From Lentisphaerota bacterium (lineage in GTDB: Bacteria > Verrucomicrobiota > Lentisphaeria > Victivallales > Victivallaceae): a stretch of DNA of 64,000 bases. Shown piece by piece: positions 1-8,353 of this stretch. How positions within the stretch are numbered: the stretch's first letter is position 1; each line of letters begins with the position of its first letter. The position numbers were made by a program, and so were the translations under genes. The DNA is taken from assembly GCA_015061805.1 (NCBI GenBank), contig SUVV01000001.1:122214-186213 (forward strand), in the 5' to 3' direction. The notes under the pieces are model-generated. The model saw nothing but the letters and a program-made list of their open reading frames with translations. It made no database searches and was not told the DNA's origin.

Positions 1-232
1 GAGTTTGCAATCCGGCGATAACACTGATGTTGTTGCGCTGATCCGGTTCAAGCAGAACCTTGTCAATAATATTCGCTATCGGCTCCGGCTGACAGGTGTG
101 AGCGGCGATCTCTACATCGGCACGCTCATTGCCATACCACAATGCGAGCAAATTATGACGAATCCGGCGTTTACCGTAGGAACGCGCCGGAATTCTCAAT
201 GAAAAATTTTCTTTTTCAGCAGATTTTTTCAT
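1..232 (-). CDS. Partial gene, possibly DUF721/DciA-like
   Basis: An open frame of 77 codons starts at ATG 232 and runs off the window edge without a stop. Its start overlaps the stop of the upstream gene as TGATG, so the two are probably translationally coupled. The visible part begins with a basic, Lys/Arg-rich stretch and ends with a segment (IANIIDKVL...NNISVIAGLQT) that could be the start of a DUF721/DciA-type domain, where a short helix precedes a Trp-containing motif. That motif would lie outside the window, so the family call is a guess. The gene is the last visible member of the ftsW-murG side of the region. Confidence 0.5.
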   Translation of the reverse strand, partial: MKKSAEKENFSLRIPARSYGKRRIRHNLLALWYGNERADVEIAAHTCQPEPIANIIDKVLLEPDQRNNISVIAGLQT

Positions 233-621
233 CAGATATTGATGTCAGCGCCGATCATATACGCCGGCAGTAAGAGGGAGTGCAAAATCAATCTTATCGG
301 AGCAATAACTCCGCCGCGGATCACATGTTTCACCCCGGTGCGGAAGCGCTTGAAAGGCGCACCGATGGTCATCTCCAAAAGCCCGAGAGGCAGATAAAGT
401 ATGTGAAAGGCATCCCGGCTGATCTTGATAAGTCCACGCCCGGTACCAATTACGCTTTTGATAATATAAGGTTTGGCAATTTCGGCGGCTTTGACTGCTA
501 CCGGAGCCAGAATCATCAAAGTAATCGGATCGATTGCCCGAGCCTTCATCGCACCGAACGGCAGGACAAGGACAGCGACCAGAAGGATCATTATAAATTT
601 TTTCATCCCCAACATCTGCAT
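232..621 (-). CDS. Small hydrophobic secreted or membrane protein, unknown function
   Basis: About 129 residues starting at ATG 621, which has AGGG 8 bases upstream. A GTG at 630 and an ATG at 606 (MKKFIM...) are in frame; the last could be the signal-peptide start. The N-terminus is a clear signal sequence or membrane anchor (KKFIMILLVAVLVLPFG). The rest is basic and hydrophobic, with a second apolar stretch near the C-terminus (LILHSLLLPAYMIGA). No family recognised. It has its own likely promoter at 662-691 and shares a TGATG junction with the partial gene downstream. Confidence 0.6.
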   Translation of the reverse strand: MQMLGMKKFIMILLVAVLVLPFGAMKARAIDPITLMILAPVAVKAAEIAKPYIIKSVIGTGRGLIKISRDAFHILYLPLGLLEMTIGAPFKRFRTGVKHVIRGGVIAPIRLILHSLLLPAYMIGADINI

Positions 622-661
622 TGTAAACACCCTGAATCAAATTTGAATGCTGTTTCTGCTT

Positions 662-691
662 ACTATACACTCAAAATGTGATTATGTCCAA
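662..691 (-). promoter_or_regulatory. Sigma70-type promoter of the small gene
   Basis: Read on the minus strand: TTGGAC (686-691), an 18-base spacer and TATAGT (662-667). It lies just past the murG stop, so the small gene can be transcribed separately from ftsW-murG. Confidence 0.5.
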
Positions 692-695
692 TCTT

Positions 696-1814
696 TCAAC
701 GGATTATTGCTGAAATTTCTTTCAACATGGCGATCGCCGCATCCGGACGGGCAAGATTTGCCGCTGCTTTTCCCCGATCTTCCAGATTTTTCCGGTCGCC
801 GCAAATATCGTTTTGCAGTAATTCCGAGGCTTTTTCCACGGTGAAACCACTGTTGCGGACGATGACTGCGGCGTTGTTGCGTTCAAAATATTCGGCATTG
901 TCCTGCTGATGTCCTTCCGAAGCGTAGGGGTAAGGAATCAGGAAAGCACCTTTGCCGAAAAGTGCCAATTCGGCAAGTGTACTGCCGCCGGAACGGCAGA
1001 AAACGGCGTCTGCCGCACCGAGAAAATACTCCATACGGTCGCTGGATTCCAACAGCAGAACCGGAAAATCGGCTTGAGCGTACAACTTTTCAGCTTCGGC
1101 TTTTTTACCTTTTCCGCAAAGGTGAAGCACCTGAAAATTCCGTTCCCGGCACTGCATAAATGCCTGCGGCAGGATCGAATTGAATACCGCCGCCCCCTGA
1201 CTGCCGCCGAAAACCAGTACGGTGGTCAGATCTTCTTTGAGATCACAGGCAAAGAGTTCATTGAGCATCTTCAATGCTTCTGCACGGGAAATTGAATACT
1301 TCTCCAGCAATTCCGGGCGCACCGGCATTCCGATATCGACCACGCGACAGCGGCACTTATCGGCATTGACCGCCGGGAATCCCGCCCCCAGCACCCTGGC
1401 AAAAAGCGTTGCCCAACGGTTCGCTCTGCCGATACGCGCGTTGCCGTCATGCAAGGCGATCGGCACCCGGTGCAATAACGCGGCACTCAAGACCGGAACC
1501 ATCGAAAATGAGCCCATTCCCAAAACCGCCTGCGGTTTGAATTCTTTGATGACCCGCCAGGATCGCACACATCCGGAGATGCTTCCGGTGATAAATTTAA
1601 CCGGGTTGCGTTTCAGAGAGGGCATCATCGGAAGCGCGATGGCTTCGATACCGCACGCGGCGGCGCTCTGCACTTGAGCTGCCGAATTCACTCCGGACAA
1701 CAGCAGCAGCACCTTACCGCCCTGCTGCTGAAAAGTTCTGGCGATACTCAATCCCGGGAAAAAGTGTCCTCCGGTTCCGCCGCAACTTATGATCAAACGT
1801 TTTAATTCCCCCAT
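696..1814 (-). CDS. murG: MurG, UDP-GlcNAc:lipid I N-acetylglucosaminyltransferase
   Basis: 372 residues, normal length. MurG adds GlcNAc from UDP-GlcNAc to lipid I at the inner face of the membrane to make lipid II. The N-terminal glycine-rich motif GGTGGHFFPG (residues 12-21) is the family hallmark. The C-terminal nucleotide-sugar half contains FCRSGGSTLAELALFG and EGHQQDNAEYF. The start ATG has GGAGGG 8 bases upstream and lies 2 bases after the ftsW stop. It follows the UDP-GlcNAc pyrophosphorylase and ftsW genes in one operon, so donor synthesis and use are linked. Confidence 0.95.
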   Translation of the reverse strand: MGELKRLIISCGGTGGHFFPGLSIARTFQQQGGKVLLLLSGVNSAAQVQSAAACGIEAIALPMMPSLKRNPVKFITGSISGCVRSWRVIKEFKPQAVLGMGSFSMVPVLSAALLHRVPIALHDGNARIGRANRWATLFARVLGAGFPAVNADKCRCRVVDIGMPVRPELLEKYSISRAEALKMLNELFACDLKEDLTTVLVFGGSQGAAVFNSILPQAFMQCRERNFQVLHLCGKGKKAEAEKLYAQADFPVLLLESSDRMEYFLGAADAVFCRSGGSTLAELALFGKGAFLIPYPYASEGHQQDNAEYFERNNAAVIVRNSGFTVEKASELLQNDICGDRKNLEDRGKAAANLARPDAAIAMLKEISAIIR

Positions 1815-1816
1815 TT

Positions 1817-3055
1817 TCAGAACCCTCCATCCAATTCATCATCATCTTTACGGCGAAAGAAATTCCGATATCCCGGATTGTCGCTGTAGGCGGCAATCGA
1901 GATCAGAATTCCGGTAGCGATCAGGCATCCCATAAGATTACTGCCGCCGTAACTTATAAACGGTGCGGGCATTCCCTTGGTCGGAAAGCACCCGGACATC
2001 GCACCGAAGTTGATCGCCGCCTGAAGCATCACCCCGGCAGTCAGCGCCCATCCCAGAAGCATTCCGCAACGGTCACGGGATTTGAGAGCGATCCGGAGCG
2101 CAAAATATCCCCATAGCGTATACAATATCAACACTGCAAGAATACCGACAAAACCCAACTCTTCACCCACGATAGCAAGAATAAAGTCGGTCTGCTTCTC
2201 CGGCAGATAGTCCGCCTTGAAACGGCTCTTGGTAAGCCCGACCCCGAACCAGGAACCGCTGCCCAGAGCCAGAAGCGAAAACCACAACTGCATTCCCTGA
2301 TCACTCTGATAGCGTTCCGGGTCAAAAAAGATCGTCATTCGAGCCCAGCGCATGGCGTCAAAAGCCTTGATGCACCACACAACGATCGTGCAGAATACCA
2401 TCGGGATCACCCAGTAGAGCCAACTCAATCCGGCAACAAAAATGGTAACAAACGACATAGCGCCGACAAGAGCGGTGGTACCGAGATCGTTTCCGAGCCA
2501 GATCAGCCCCATAATTCCGGCGACCACGCCGCCCAGCACCCAGATACCGTTACGTTTTTTGCGCCAACTGGCAAAGGTGCGGATGTTTTCAGAACAGTAC
2601 CAGGCGACAAAAATCGCCACGGCGATCTTTGCCATTTCCGAAGGCTGAAAGGTGTAACCTGCCAGGTGGATCCAACGGTGTGCGCCGTTGACCGCTTTGG
2701 AACAGCGCGCCCAGAGCAGCAGTAACGAAACTCCTCCCAGCAACCAGTAGGAAAGCCGGCTCAACAATTTGTGCCCCATGAAAAACGCGGTAAGTCCGCT
2801 GACACATCCGAGGATCGCCCAGATAAACTGATTGCGGAAAAGCGAAGCGGTTTCCCTGCCGTTGAAATGGCTGGTTGCGGAGTTGATCATCATCAAACCG
2901 AAAGCGGTGAGGATGATCGTCGTCAACAGCAGACCGAGCGCATCGCCGAAAGAGTTTGGCAAAGACTCTTCGACATCACTGTTTTCGATGACGATATCAT
3001 CATTGGCTGCCTGTGACGCCAGTTGTTCAAGATGGCTGCGAGAACTCTTTTTCAT
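1817..3055 (-). CDS. ftsW: FtsW, SEDS-family septal peptidoglycan glycosyltransferase
   Basis: 412 residues with about ten membrane segments. SEDS proteins polymerise lipid II; FtsW does so at the division septum with its class B PBP partner. Visible hallmarks are PEKQTDFILAIVGEELGFVG in the large extracytoplasmic loop and ISYGGSNLMGCL near the C-terminus. A 40-residue acidic, soluble N-terminal extension precedes the first membrane helix. RodA is the main alternative; adjacency to murG favours FtsW. It starts 1 base after the upstream stop, with little Shine-Dalgarno, suggesting translational coupling. Confidence 0.93.
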   Translation of the reverse strand: MKKSSRSHLEQLASQAANDDIVIENSDVEESLPNSFGDALGLLLTTIILTAFGLMMINSATSHFNGRETASLFRNQFIWAILGCVSGLTAFFMGHKLLSRLSYWLLGGVSLLLLWARCSKAVNGAHRWIHLAGYTFQPSEMAKIAVAIFVAWYCSENIRTFASWRKKRNGIWVLGGVVAGIMGLIWLGNDLGTTALVGAMSFVTIFVAGLSWLYWVIPMVFCTIVVWCIKAFDAMRWARMTIFFDPERYQSDQGMQLWFSLLALGSGSWFGVGLTKSRFKADYLPEKQTDFILAIVGEELGFVGILAVLILYTLWGYFALRIALKSRDRCGMLLGWALTAGVMLQAAINFGAMSGCFPTKGMPAPFISYGGSNLMGCLIATGILISIAAYSDNPGYRNFFRRKDDDELDGGF

Positions 3056-3056
3056 T

Positions 3057-4478
3057 TCAGAGCGCCACTTTCTGACCGGGGAGGATCGCTTTCAAACCGG
3101 TTGCCGCAACCAGAGCGGCGGCATCGGCATCGTCGCAGACAAGGCGGGGGTCGATTTCGATCTCCGCGTTACAGGAACCATCGGCGTTGCGCGGGATGTC
3201 GACACCGCAGGCGGCAAGGCGCCGGGCATTGCGGTCAGAGATCATCCGGCGGCAGCTTTCCACAGAATCGACTCCGGTGAGGTTTTTGGTGGGGGCAAAA
3301 AGTTCGTTGCGGTCGCCTTCAAAAAGGATGACCTTTTCGGCAAGCGGGAGAGCATCGAAAATAAAGGATTCCAGTTTGACACCGTTGTTGTCGGCAGGGG
3401 TGCAGAGTTCGCCCGCATCATTGATGGAAGCAATTTTTTTATCAGCACGGTGCCAGGGAAGCTGCAGGGAATTTCCGGCGGTGAGGCGTTCAATATAGTT
3501 CCGGGAAAAGACGTGGATGGCGGGGCTTCCGGCGGAGTATTGCAGAGAACCGTCGGCGTTGCGTTTTTCGGCAAGTTCTGCGGGCAGATCGCTGTATTCG
3601 ATGATCATCGTCCGGCCGCAACTCATGCAGAAGTTACCCAATTTTTCAAAGGGGCCGGTCTTGGAAAGGACAATGGCGCCGACTTCAGCATTTTCCAAAG
3701 CCAGGAGACCGGCAAAACGGGGAGAAACCACCGGAACCAGCGGATTATCCACCTGAAAATAGGAGACGATCTCCGTACCATCCTGCTTCATCTTGTCCAG
3801 CGCACCGGAACGGCGGAGCGCCAGCAGAGTTCCACCGTGACCGTCCGGGGAAAGCGCCAGAGAGGATTTTGAACTCATCAGCAGTTTGCCGTCCAGACCG
3901 AAAGCGGGCATCGTACCTTGAGTGAAAAAGAACAGATCCTTTTCGGCAAGTCCGAAAAAGTTGTGTGCCTTGAAGAAGTTTTCCGTTGCCGCCCGGTTGA
4001 TCGGACTGGTCATGATGTACCACGGAATGGAGCAATTGTATTTTTCGCTCAAACGGAGAATGGATGAAGCAAAATATTCAAAGAGTGTCCGGTTACTGAC
4101 GGGGCCGATGGGATAGGTTCCCTTGGGGGCATCGAAGCCCAACCGGGTTCCCTGCCCCCCGGCGACGGTAAGACAGCAGATTTTGCCCTGTTTCAAGAGT
4201 TCGATGCCGCGGGCATCGGCTTCGGCATAGCGCTTTGCCATTCCGGCATCAGAAATGCGGAAATAGCCGGCTGGCGCGAGATCATCGGGGATGGCGGTTT
4301 CCGGGCGTTTGACCACATATTCAGCGGCAAGCGCGGGGAGAGATTCCCAGTTGACCGCCTCGAGCTGGGATTTCAGATTTTCCTGATCGTCATAGGAAAG
4401 TTCATCAAAGAAACGCAGGACATGCTGCTGTCCGGCAGCGGTGATGCGAGCGATCAATTCAGCAGATATTTCAGCCAT
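3057..4478 (-). CDS. UDP-N-acetylhexosamine pyrophosphorylase, UAP1/AGX-like
   Basis: 473 residues of the eukaryote-like UDPGP family. It should make UDP-GlcNAc (or a related UDP-sugar) from UTP and the sugar 1-phosphate. The nucleotide-binding signature GGQGTRLGFDAPKGTYPIG is near residue 106. Further UAP1-like blocks follow: IMTSPINRAATENFF, HNFFGL, SPDGHGG, QVDNPLVPV, NNGVKLESFIFDALPLAE and APTKNLTGVDS. This is unlike the usual bacterial GlmU, which has a left-handed beta-helix acetyltransferase half; that half is absent here. The start has CGGAG 8 bases upstream. It is first in the operon with ftsW and murG, which fits a role in supplying UDP-GlcNAc. Sugar specificity is not proven. Confidence 0.85.
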   Translation of the reverse strand: MAEISAELIARITAAGQQHVLRFFDELSYDDQENLKSQLEAVNWESLPALAAEYVVKRPETAIPDDLAPAGYFRISDAGMAKRYAEADARGIELLKQGKICCLTVAGGQGTRLGFDAPKGTYPIGPVSNRTLFEYFASSILRLSEKYNCSIPWYIMTSPINRAATENFFKAHNFFGLAEKDLFFFTQGTMPAFGLDGKLLMSSKSSLALSPDGHGGTLLALRRSGALDKMKQDGTEIVSYFQVDNPLVPVVSPRFAGLLALENAEVGAIVLSKTGPFEKLGNFCMSCGRTMIIEYSDLPAELAEKRNADGSLQYSAGSPAIHVFSRNYIERLTAGNSLQLPWHRADKKIASINDAGELCTPADNNGVKLESFIFDALPLAEKVILFEGDRNELFAPTKNLTGVDSVESCRRMISDRNARRLAACGVDIPRNADGSCNAEIEIDPRLVCDDADAAALVAATGLKAILPGQKVAL

Positions 4479-4496
4479 GTTTTTATCTCCGTAGGG

Positions 4497-4579
4497 GTGG
4501 TTAAATGTTCATAAGCAAATATAATATACTTTAGTATAAATTTCCAGATAAAAAATAAAATTTTTCAACATTTAACCAC
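4497..4579 (-). promoter_or_regulatory. Promoter of the UAP-ftsW-murG operon framed by a 13-base inverted repeat
   Basis: Minus strand: TGGAAA (4541-4546), 17-base spacer, TATATT (4518-4523). The promoter lies inside a 57-base AT-rich segment whose ends are perfect inverted copies, GTGGTTAAATGTT at 4497-4509 and AACATTTAACCAC at 4567-4579. A second perfect palindrome, TATACT-TT-AGTATA (4525-4538), covers the spacer. Symmetric sites on both sides of a promoter suggest operator pairs, but the regulator is unknown. Confidence 0.55.
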
Positions 4580-4780
4580 TCGCAATCCATTTTCGAAAAA
4601 AGCTGGGGTATTATTTACGGTGCAACGGCGTATGGGCGAAAAAGAAACGGACGGTAATATCAAAACACCACAGCGCCAGTTGAAAAGATTTCAGTTTTCT
4701 GAAACCGCCGCCTTGAAATAAAAGTTGTCCGTTTTCACTTACTGTCCGTATCCAGTCCGTTATCGTCCGCAGAAGTCCGT
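4580..4780 (+). promoter_or_regulatory. Gene-free upstream region with phased GTCCGT repeats
   Basis: No gene is seen between the minus operon and the DUF4838 gene. The hexamer GTCCGT (once GTCCGC) occurs at 4727, 4744, 4755, 4765 and 4775. The last four are 10-11 bases apart, so on the same face of the helix. One inverted copy, ACGGAC, lies at 4647. The array ends about 60 bases upstream of the -35 box of the DUF4838 promoter, a position typical of activator or repressor binding. Confidence 0.5.
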
Positions 4781-4839
4781 TATATTTCCAATAATATATC
4801 GAGGTACTGCTCTTTTCGCAAATAAAGCCGCTTTTCTTT

Positions 4840-4868
4840 TTGACAAATCACTTAAAACATGCTATTTT
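4840..4868 (+). promoter_or_regulatory. Strong sigma70-type promoter of the DUF4838 gene
   Basis: TTGACA (4840-4845), 17-base spacer, TATTTT (4863-4868), with TGC directly before the -10 box. Transcription should start near 4875, before the AAGGA ribosome binding site. Confidence 0.7.
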
Positions 4869-4904
4869 AAGTTGGAATTAATGAAATATAAGGAAAACTT
4901 TTTC

Positions 4905-7661
4905 ATGAAAAAATTGCTTCTCTCAACTTTATTGCTTTGCAGTGCTTCCGCCCTGCATGGCGCAACGCCCCTGCCGGCGGGACTCACCGGATACAAATGG
5001 GATATCCGCGAACTCAATACCGCGATACTTTCCCCGGCTCGCATCGCGGCGGTTGTCAGCACCAAGTGGATAGTCCCCGCCGACTATTCAAAATACTCTG
5101 CCATTTACATTGGCGAAAGATTGCGCGGTTTGGGCAGCGATGCCAACTGGAATTCTCATGAAAAAATCGATCTTGTACTGAACTACCTGCGTAACGGCGG
5201 CACCATCATCGTTTCCGGAAACACCCCGGCGGAACTGCTGGATGCCAAAGAATTCCCGGAACAGTTTACCGCCATTTTCGGCTTCAAAACGCTTTCCTCA
5301 GTCGCCGATCCGAAAGGTCTTAAAATCAAAGGCAATCCATCGCTCTTTCCGCTTGTCATCAGAAAAGCGGCAAAAGATCCTGCGGAATCTTTGCAGATAA
5401 ACGGCACGGTCAGCACCGCAAAAGGCGAATTCCCGGTCATCACCGCTTTCGCCGTCGGCAAAGGAAAAATGATCTGGATAGCCCCCTGTTACAACCGTTT
5501 TCAACTTGATTGCAAAAAGGCTGGTCTGGAGATGGGTATTCCCGATGACCGGGGAATCTACGTCCTGACCGGCGAAGGAAAAACCCTTGAAGCACTCAAC
5601 GAACTCTACACCGGAACTTTCAAAGCCATCCCCGCAATCAAACATCTGCCGCCGCTGGAAAAGTGGGACAACAAGCCGCTCGGCACCCCCGGCAACTTGA
5701 CCTATGATGGCAAATTCACCAAAAAAGCGGAACTGGTTTCCACCCGTCCGGTCTGCGCTCCCGGCATAACACTTTGCAAAGACGGCAAACTTGCCGTGAT
5801 CTACGCCCCGGCGGATCAGAATCTTATCGCGCTTGCCGGAGAGTTGAAGTACCACCTGGACAAAATGACGGGGAAATCTTTCACTATCACCGATAAACTT
5901 CCCGCCGCCAGTCAGCCGGCAATCATTTTCGCAGATTCTGCTGTCGCCAAAGCGTACGGCATCGACACCGGTAAGTTTGCCCGGGATACCATGCTGCTTG
6001 CCAGAAAAGGCAATCATCAATTGGTAAGCGGTAAGGATTGCGGAATTTCACAGGCGCTGACCTACCTGCTTGAATCCATCGGCTGCCGCTATCTCTGGCC
6101 CGGGGTTGACGGCAAGATCATTCCCCGCAAGACTGAACTCATCCTCCCCGAACTCAACAAATGCCACGCCCCCCGGCTGCTCATCCGCAACATCCGCGAA
6201 AACATCACCATGAACAGCCGCGCGCTTGCCAGCATCTACATTTTCGGTCTTACTCCGGAAGATTATTACGGCCGTTACCAGAAATTCACCAGCGATGCTC
6301 CGGGCAACCGGGGATTCTTCCAGTGGCACGGTTTGAACGATACCGAAAAGACCACCGGTTGGAAACAGCAACCGGAACAAGCCTATGAATGGGGACACTC
6401 TTTCAACGACTTCCATCTGCGCCACGGCCGCAAGCACCCGAAATTTTTCGCACTTCAGCCGGACGGTAAACGCTATGCCATGCAACGCCCGCGACTCTGC
6501 CACTCCAATCCGGAACTGCTGGACACGATCGCAGCGGAACGAATCGCCAAATTCCGCCAGTATCCCCACAAGATCGCGCTTTCGCTCTGCCTGAGTGACG
6601 GCGGATACAGCAGCATGTGCCTCTGCGGAAACTGCCGCAAACTCGACCCGGTCAACGCTCCGGAACGCAAATTGACCATCTTTCATCCCTCCCGCAAGGA
6701 TGTCCCCTATGTCGAATTCACCGACCGCATCGTTGCATTCAGCAATGCCGTCGCCGAACGGGTGCTGAAAGTTCTGCCGGACAAGAAATTCACCATGTAC
6801 GCCTACAGCAGCTATGTCAAGCCGCCGGTAAAGGTCAAACCTCACCCCTCCATTATCATTCTCACCGTGGACGGACTTTATGTGAGCGATGCCAGTAGAG
6901 CGGCGATGCACAAATCTATCGCATCATGGGTCAAGTTCGGCAATCCGCTGTTGTGGCGTCCCAATGCGCTGCAGGGCCACCGCTACATGACGCTGCCGCA
7001 GAACCACGCCCGCCGGATGTTCAACGACGTTGAACTCTACAAGGCAAACGGTCTGATTGGAACCGACTTCGACGGACTGGAAAAGAACTGGTCTTGCAAA
7101 GCGTGGATCTACTACGCCCTCTGCAAAGCCCATTGGAACAGCGATCAACTGAACTACGATCTGATCATGGACGATTTCTGTGAAGCAGGCTTCGGCCCCG
7201 CCGCTTCCCACATCAAAGCCTATCTGGACAAACTCGAAGCGCTCACCGATGCCGCCGCCGCCCGCAACAAAGGACTCGGCCACAGCACCGATTATGCAAA
7301 GGTCGTGGACGAAAAAGCGGTCGCGGAACTCAATGCGATCATGGATAAAGCAATTGCCGCCGCCGCCGATGCTCCGGAATACCTCAAGCGGGTAAAATTC
7401 CTGCAGGAGGGCTTGAAGTATGCGGGCCTCAACCGGAAACTTTTCGTTGCCCGCGAACAGAAATCTCCGGATTATGAAAAATATCAGAAAGAGTTGATGG
7501 AACTGGTAAGAAGCCACGTCCTTCAGAATCCGATGATCATCGGCCCTGCCGACACCGGATTCTACAACACCCACATCCCGCGCCAGCTCCGCAGTAAAGC
7601 CAATCGGGCCGCCGAAGAGTACCTGATGAAAAACAATATGGAGCATCTCATCAAACGCTGA
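4905..7661 (+). CDS. Secreted DUF4838 glycosidase-like protein with alpha-glucuronidase-type N domain
   Basis: 918 residues. The ATG at 4905 is chosen because it follows AAGGA and opens a signal peptide (MKKLLLSTLLLCSASALHGA); an in-frame ATG at 4725 lies upstream of the promoter. About residues 20-270 resemble a glutamine-amidotransferase-like fold (YLRNGGTIIVSGN, GKGKMIWIAPCYN). About 300-420 resemble the N-terminal domain of alpha-glucuronidases (AGELKYHLDKMTGKSF, ALTYLLESIGCRYLWPG). The remainder is a long DUF4838-type catalytic-barrel region (LSDGGYSSMCLCGNC, GTDFDGLEKNWSCKAW). DUF4838 proteins are abundant in Lentisphaerae and linked to polysaccharide use. The substrate cannot be read from the sequence. 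Single-gene unit. Confidence 0.75.
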   Translation: MKKLLLSTLLLCSASALHGATPLPAGLTGYKWDIRELNTAILSPARIAAVVSTKWIVPADYSKYSAIYIGERLRGLGSDANWNSHEKIDLVLNYLRNGGTIIVSGNTPAELLDAKEFPEQFTAIFGFKTLSSVADPKGLKIKGNPSLFPLVIRKAAKDPAESLQINGTVSTAKGEFPVITAFAVGKGKMIWIAPCYNRFQLDCKKAGLEMGIPDDRGIYVLTGEGKTLEALNELYTGTFKAIPAIKHLPPLEKWDNKPLGTPGNLTYDGKFTKKAELVSTRPVCAPGITLCKDGKLAVIYAPADQNLIALAGELKYHLDKMTGKSFTITDKLPAASQPAIIFADSAVAKAYGIDTGKFARDTMLLARKGNHQLVSGKDCGISQALTYLLESIGCRYLWPGVDGKIIPRKTELILPELNKCHAPRLLIRNIRENITMNSRALASIYIFGLTPEDYYGRYQKFTSDAPGNRGFFQWHGLNDTEKTTGWKQQPEQAYEWGHSFNDFHLRHGRKHPKFFALQPDGKRYAMQRPRLCHSNPELLDTIAAERIAKFRQYPHKIALSLCLSDGGYSSMCLCGNCRKLDPVNAPERKLTIFHPSRKDVPYVEFTDRIVAFSNAVAERVLKVLPDKKFTMYAYSSYVKPPVKVKPHPSIIILTVDGLYVSDASRAAMHKSIASWVKFGNPLLWRPNALQGHRYMTLPQNHARRMFNDVELYKANGLIGTDFDGLEKNWSCKAWIYYALCKAHWNSDQLNYDLIMDDFCEAGFGPAASHIKAYLDKLEALTDAAAARNKGLGHSTDYAKVVDEKAVAELNAIMDKAIAAAADAPEYLKRVKFLQEGLKYAGLNRKLFVAREQKSPDYEKYQKELMELVRSHVLQNPMIIGPADTGFYNTHIPRQLRSKANRAAEEYLMKNNMEHLIKR

Positions 7662-7678
7662 CAGTGGTTTCAAACAAC

Positions 7679-7706
7679 GTGCCGCTCCGTCTCCTGCGCG
7701 CGGCAC
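7679..7706 (+). terminator. Hairpin after the DUF4838 gene
   Basis: GTGCCGC (7679-7685) pairs with GCGGCAC (7700-7706) around a 14-base loop that begins TCCGT. The run after it is GGCAAAGATTTTTC, so the U tract is not immediate. The loop start and stem style resemble the TCCGTTGTC hairpin family found elsewhere in the window. Confidence 0.4.
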
Positions 7707-7718
7707 GGCAAAGATTTT

Positions 7719-8291
7719 TCAGCGCTGATTTTCACGGTAATTTTTCATGATTGCCGTGACATATTTTCGGGTTGAAACAATCTTGATCCGGGGGATAACT
7801 TCGCCGTCAAAGGTGTCCGGCTTACAAAGATTGGCATTTTTTGCCCCGGCATTGTATTCAATGAGAGCCAACTCCGTACCGCAACGGTAACGCCGCCACT
7901 TTTTCAAAGCGCGCGCCAGATACCAGCAGCCGATGTTGATATTCATATCGATACGGTAGAGTTTCCAGGCGGGCGGACACTTGACCCGGTGGATTCGCGC
8001 CCACTCCTCCGGCGCGCCGGGAGTTCCGGGCGGCATCAATTGCATCAAGCCGATCTCGCCTGCCCTGCCCCGGGCAAATGGATTGAAACTGCTTTCCTGT
8101 TCAATGACTGCACAAACCAGCGCCGCCGGAAGTTTGTGCTTGAGTGCAAAACGATTGACTTCAGTGATGATCTCAGCACGGGAAGCCCGTACACTGGCAA
8201 TCCAGATGGTCACGACCGCAATCAGCACAGAAAGCAGGACTGCGGCAGTGATTATCAGAAGTTTTTTATTTTTTTTAACGCGGCGTTTCAT
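7719..8291 (-). CDS. Membrane-anchored lytic transglycosylase (SLT domain)
   Basis: 190 residues from ATG 8291; a TTG two codons earlier is possible. A basic N-terminus and one membrane segment (LLIITAAVLLSVLIAVVTIWIA) anchor it to the inner membrane. The rest is a compact SLT lysozyme-like domain: catalytic Glu in EQESSFNP, then GEIGLMQLMP, NINIGCWYLARAL and ALIEYNAG. These enzymes cleave peptidoglycan glycan strands with 1,6-anhydro product formation. It lies just downstream of the aspS terminator, so its promoter may be in or before that hairpin. Confidence 0.85.
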   Translation of the reverse strand: MKRRVKKNKKLLIITAAVLLSVLIAVVTIWIASVRASRAEIITEVNRFALKHKLPAALVCAVIEQESSFNPFARGRAGEIGLMQLMPPGTPGAPEEWARIHRVKCPPAWKLYRIDMNINIGCWYLARALKKWRRYRCGTELALIEYNAGAKNANLCKPDTFDGEVIPRIKIVSTRKYVTAIMKNYRENQR

Positions 8292-8300
8292 CGGCAATCA

Positions 8301-8337
8301 AAAAAACGCCCGCACAACGGATATTGCACAGGCGTTT
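8301..8337 (-). terminator. Intrinsic terminator of aspS
   Basis: On the minus strand AAACGCC and GGCGTTT form a stem around a 20-base loop, followed by a T-rich run (8301-8306). It lies 16 bases past the aspS stop. Confidence 0.7.
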
Positions 8338-8353
8338 GATCAACATTCAGGAA

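Noticed and set aside
5..202. 65-codon plus-strand frame at the window start
   Set aside because: Antisense to an open minus-strand frame that is translationally coupled to its upstream neighbour.
2832..3872. 346-codon plus-strand frame opposite ftsW and the UDP-sugar pyrophosphorylase
   Set aside because: It spans two well-supported minus-strand genes and has no recognisable domain.
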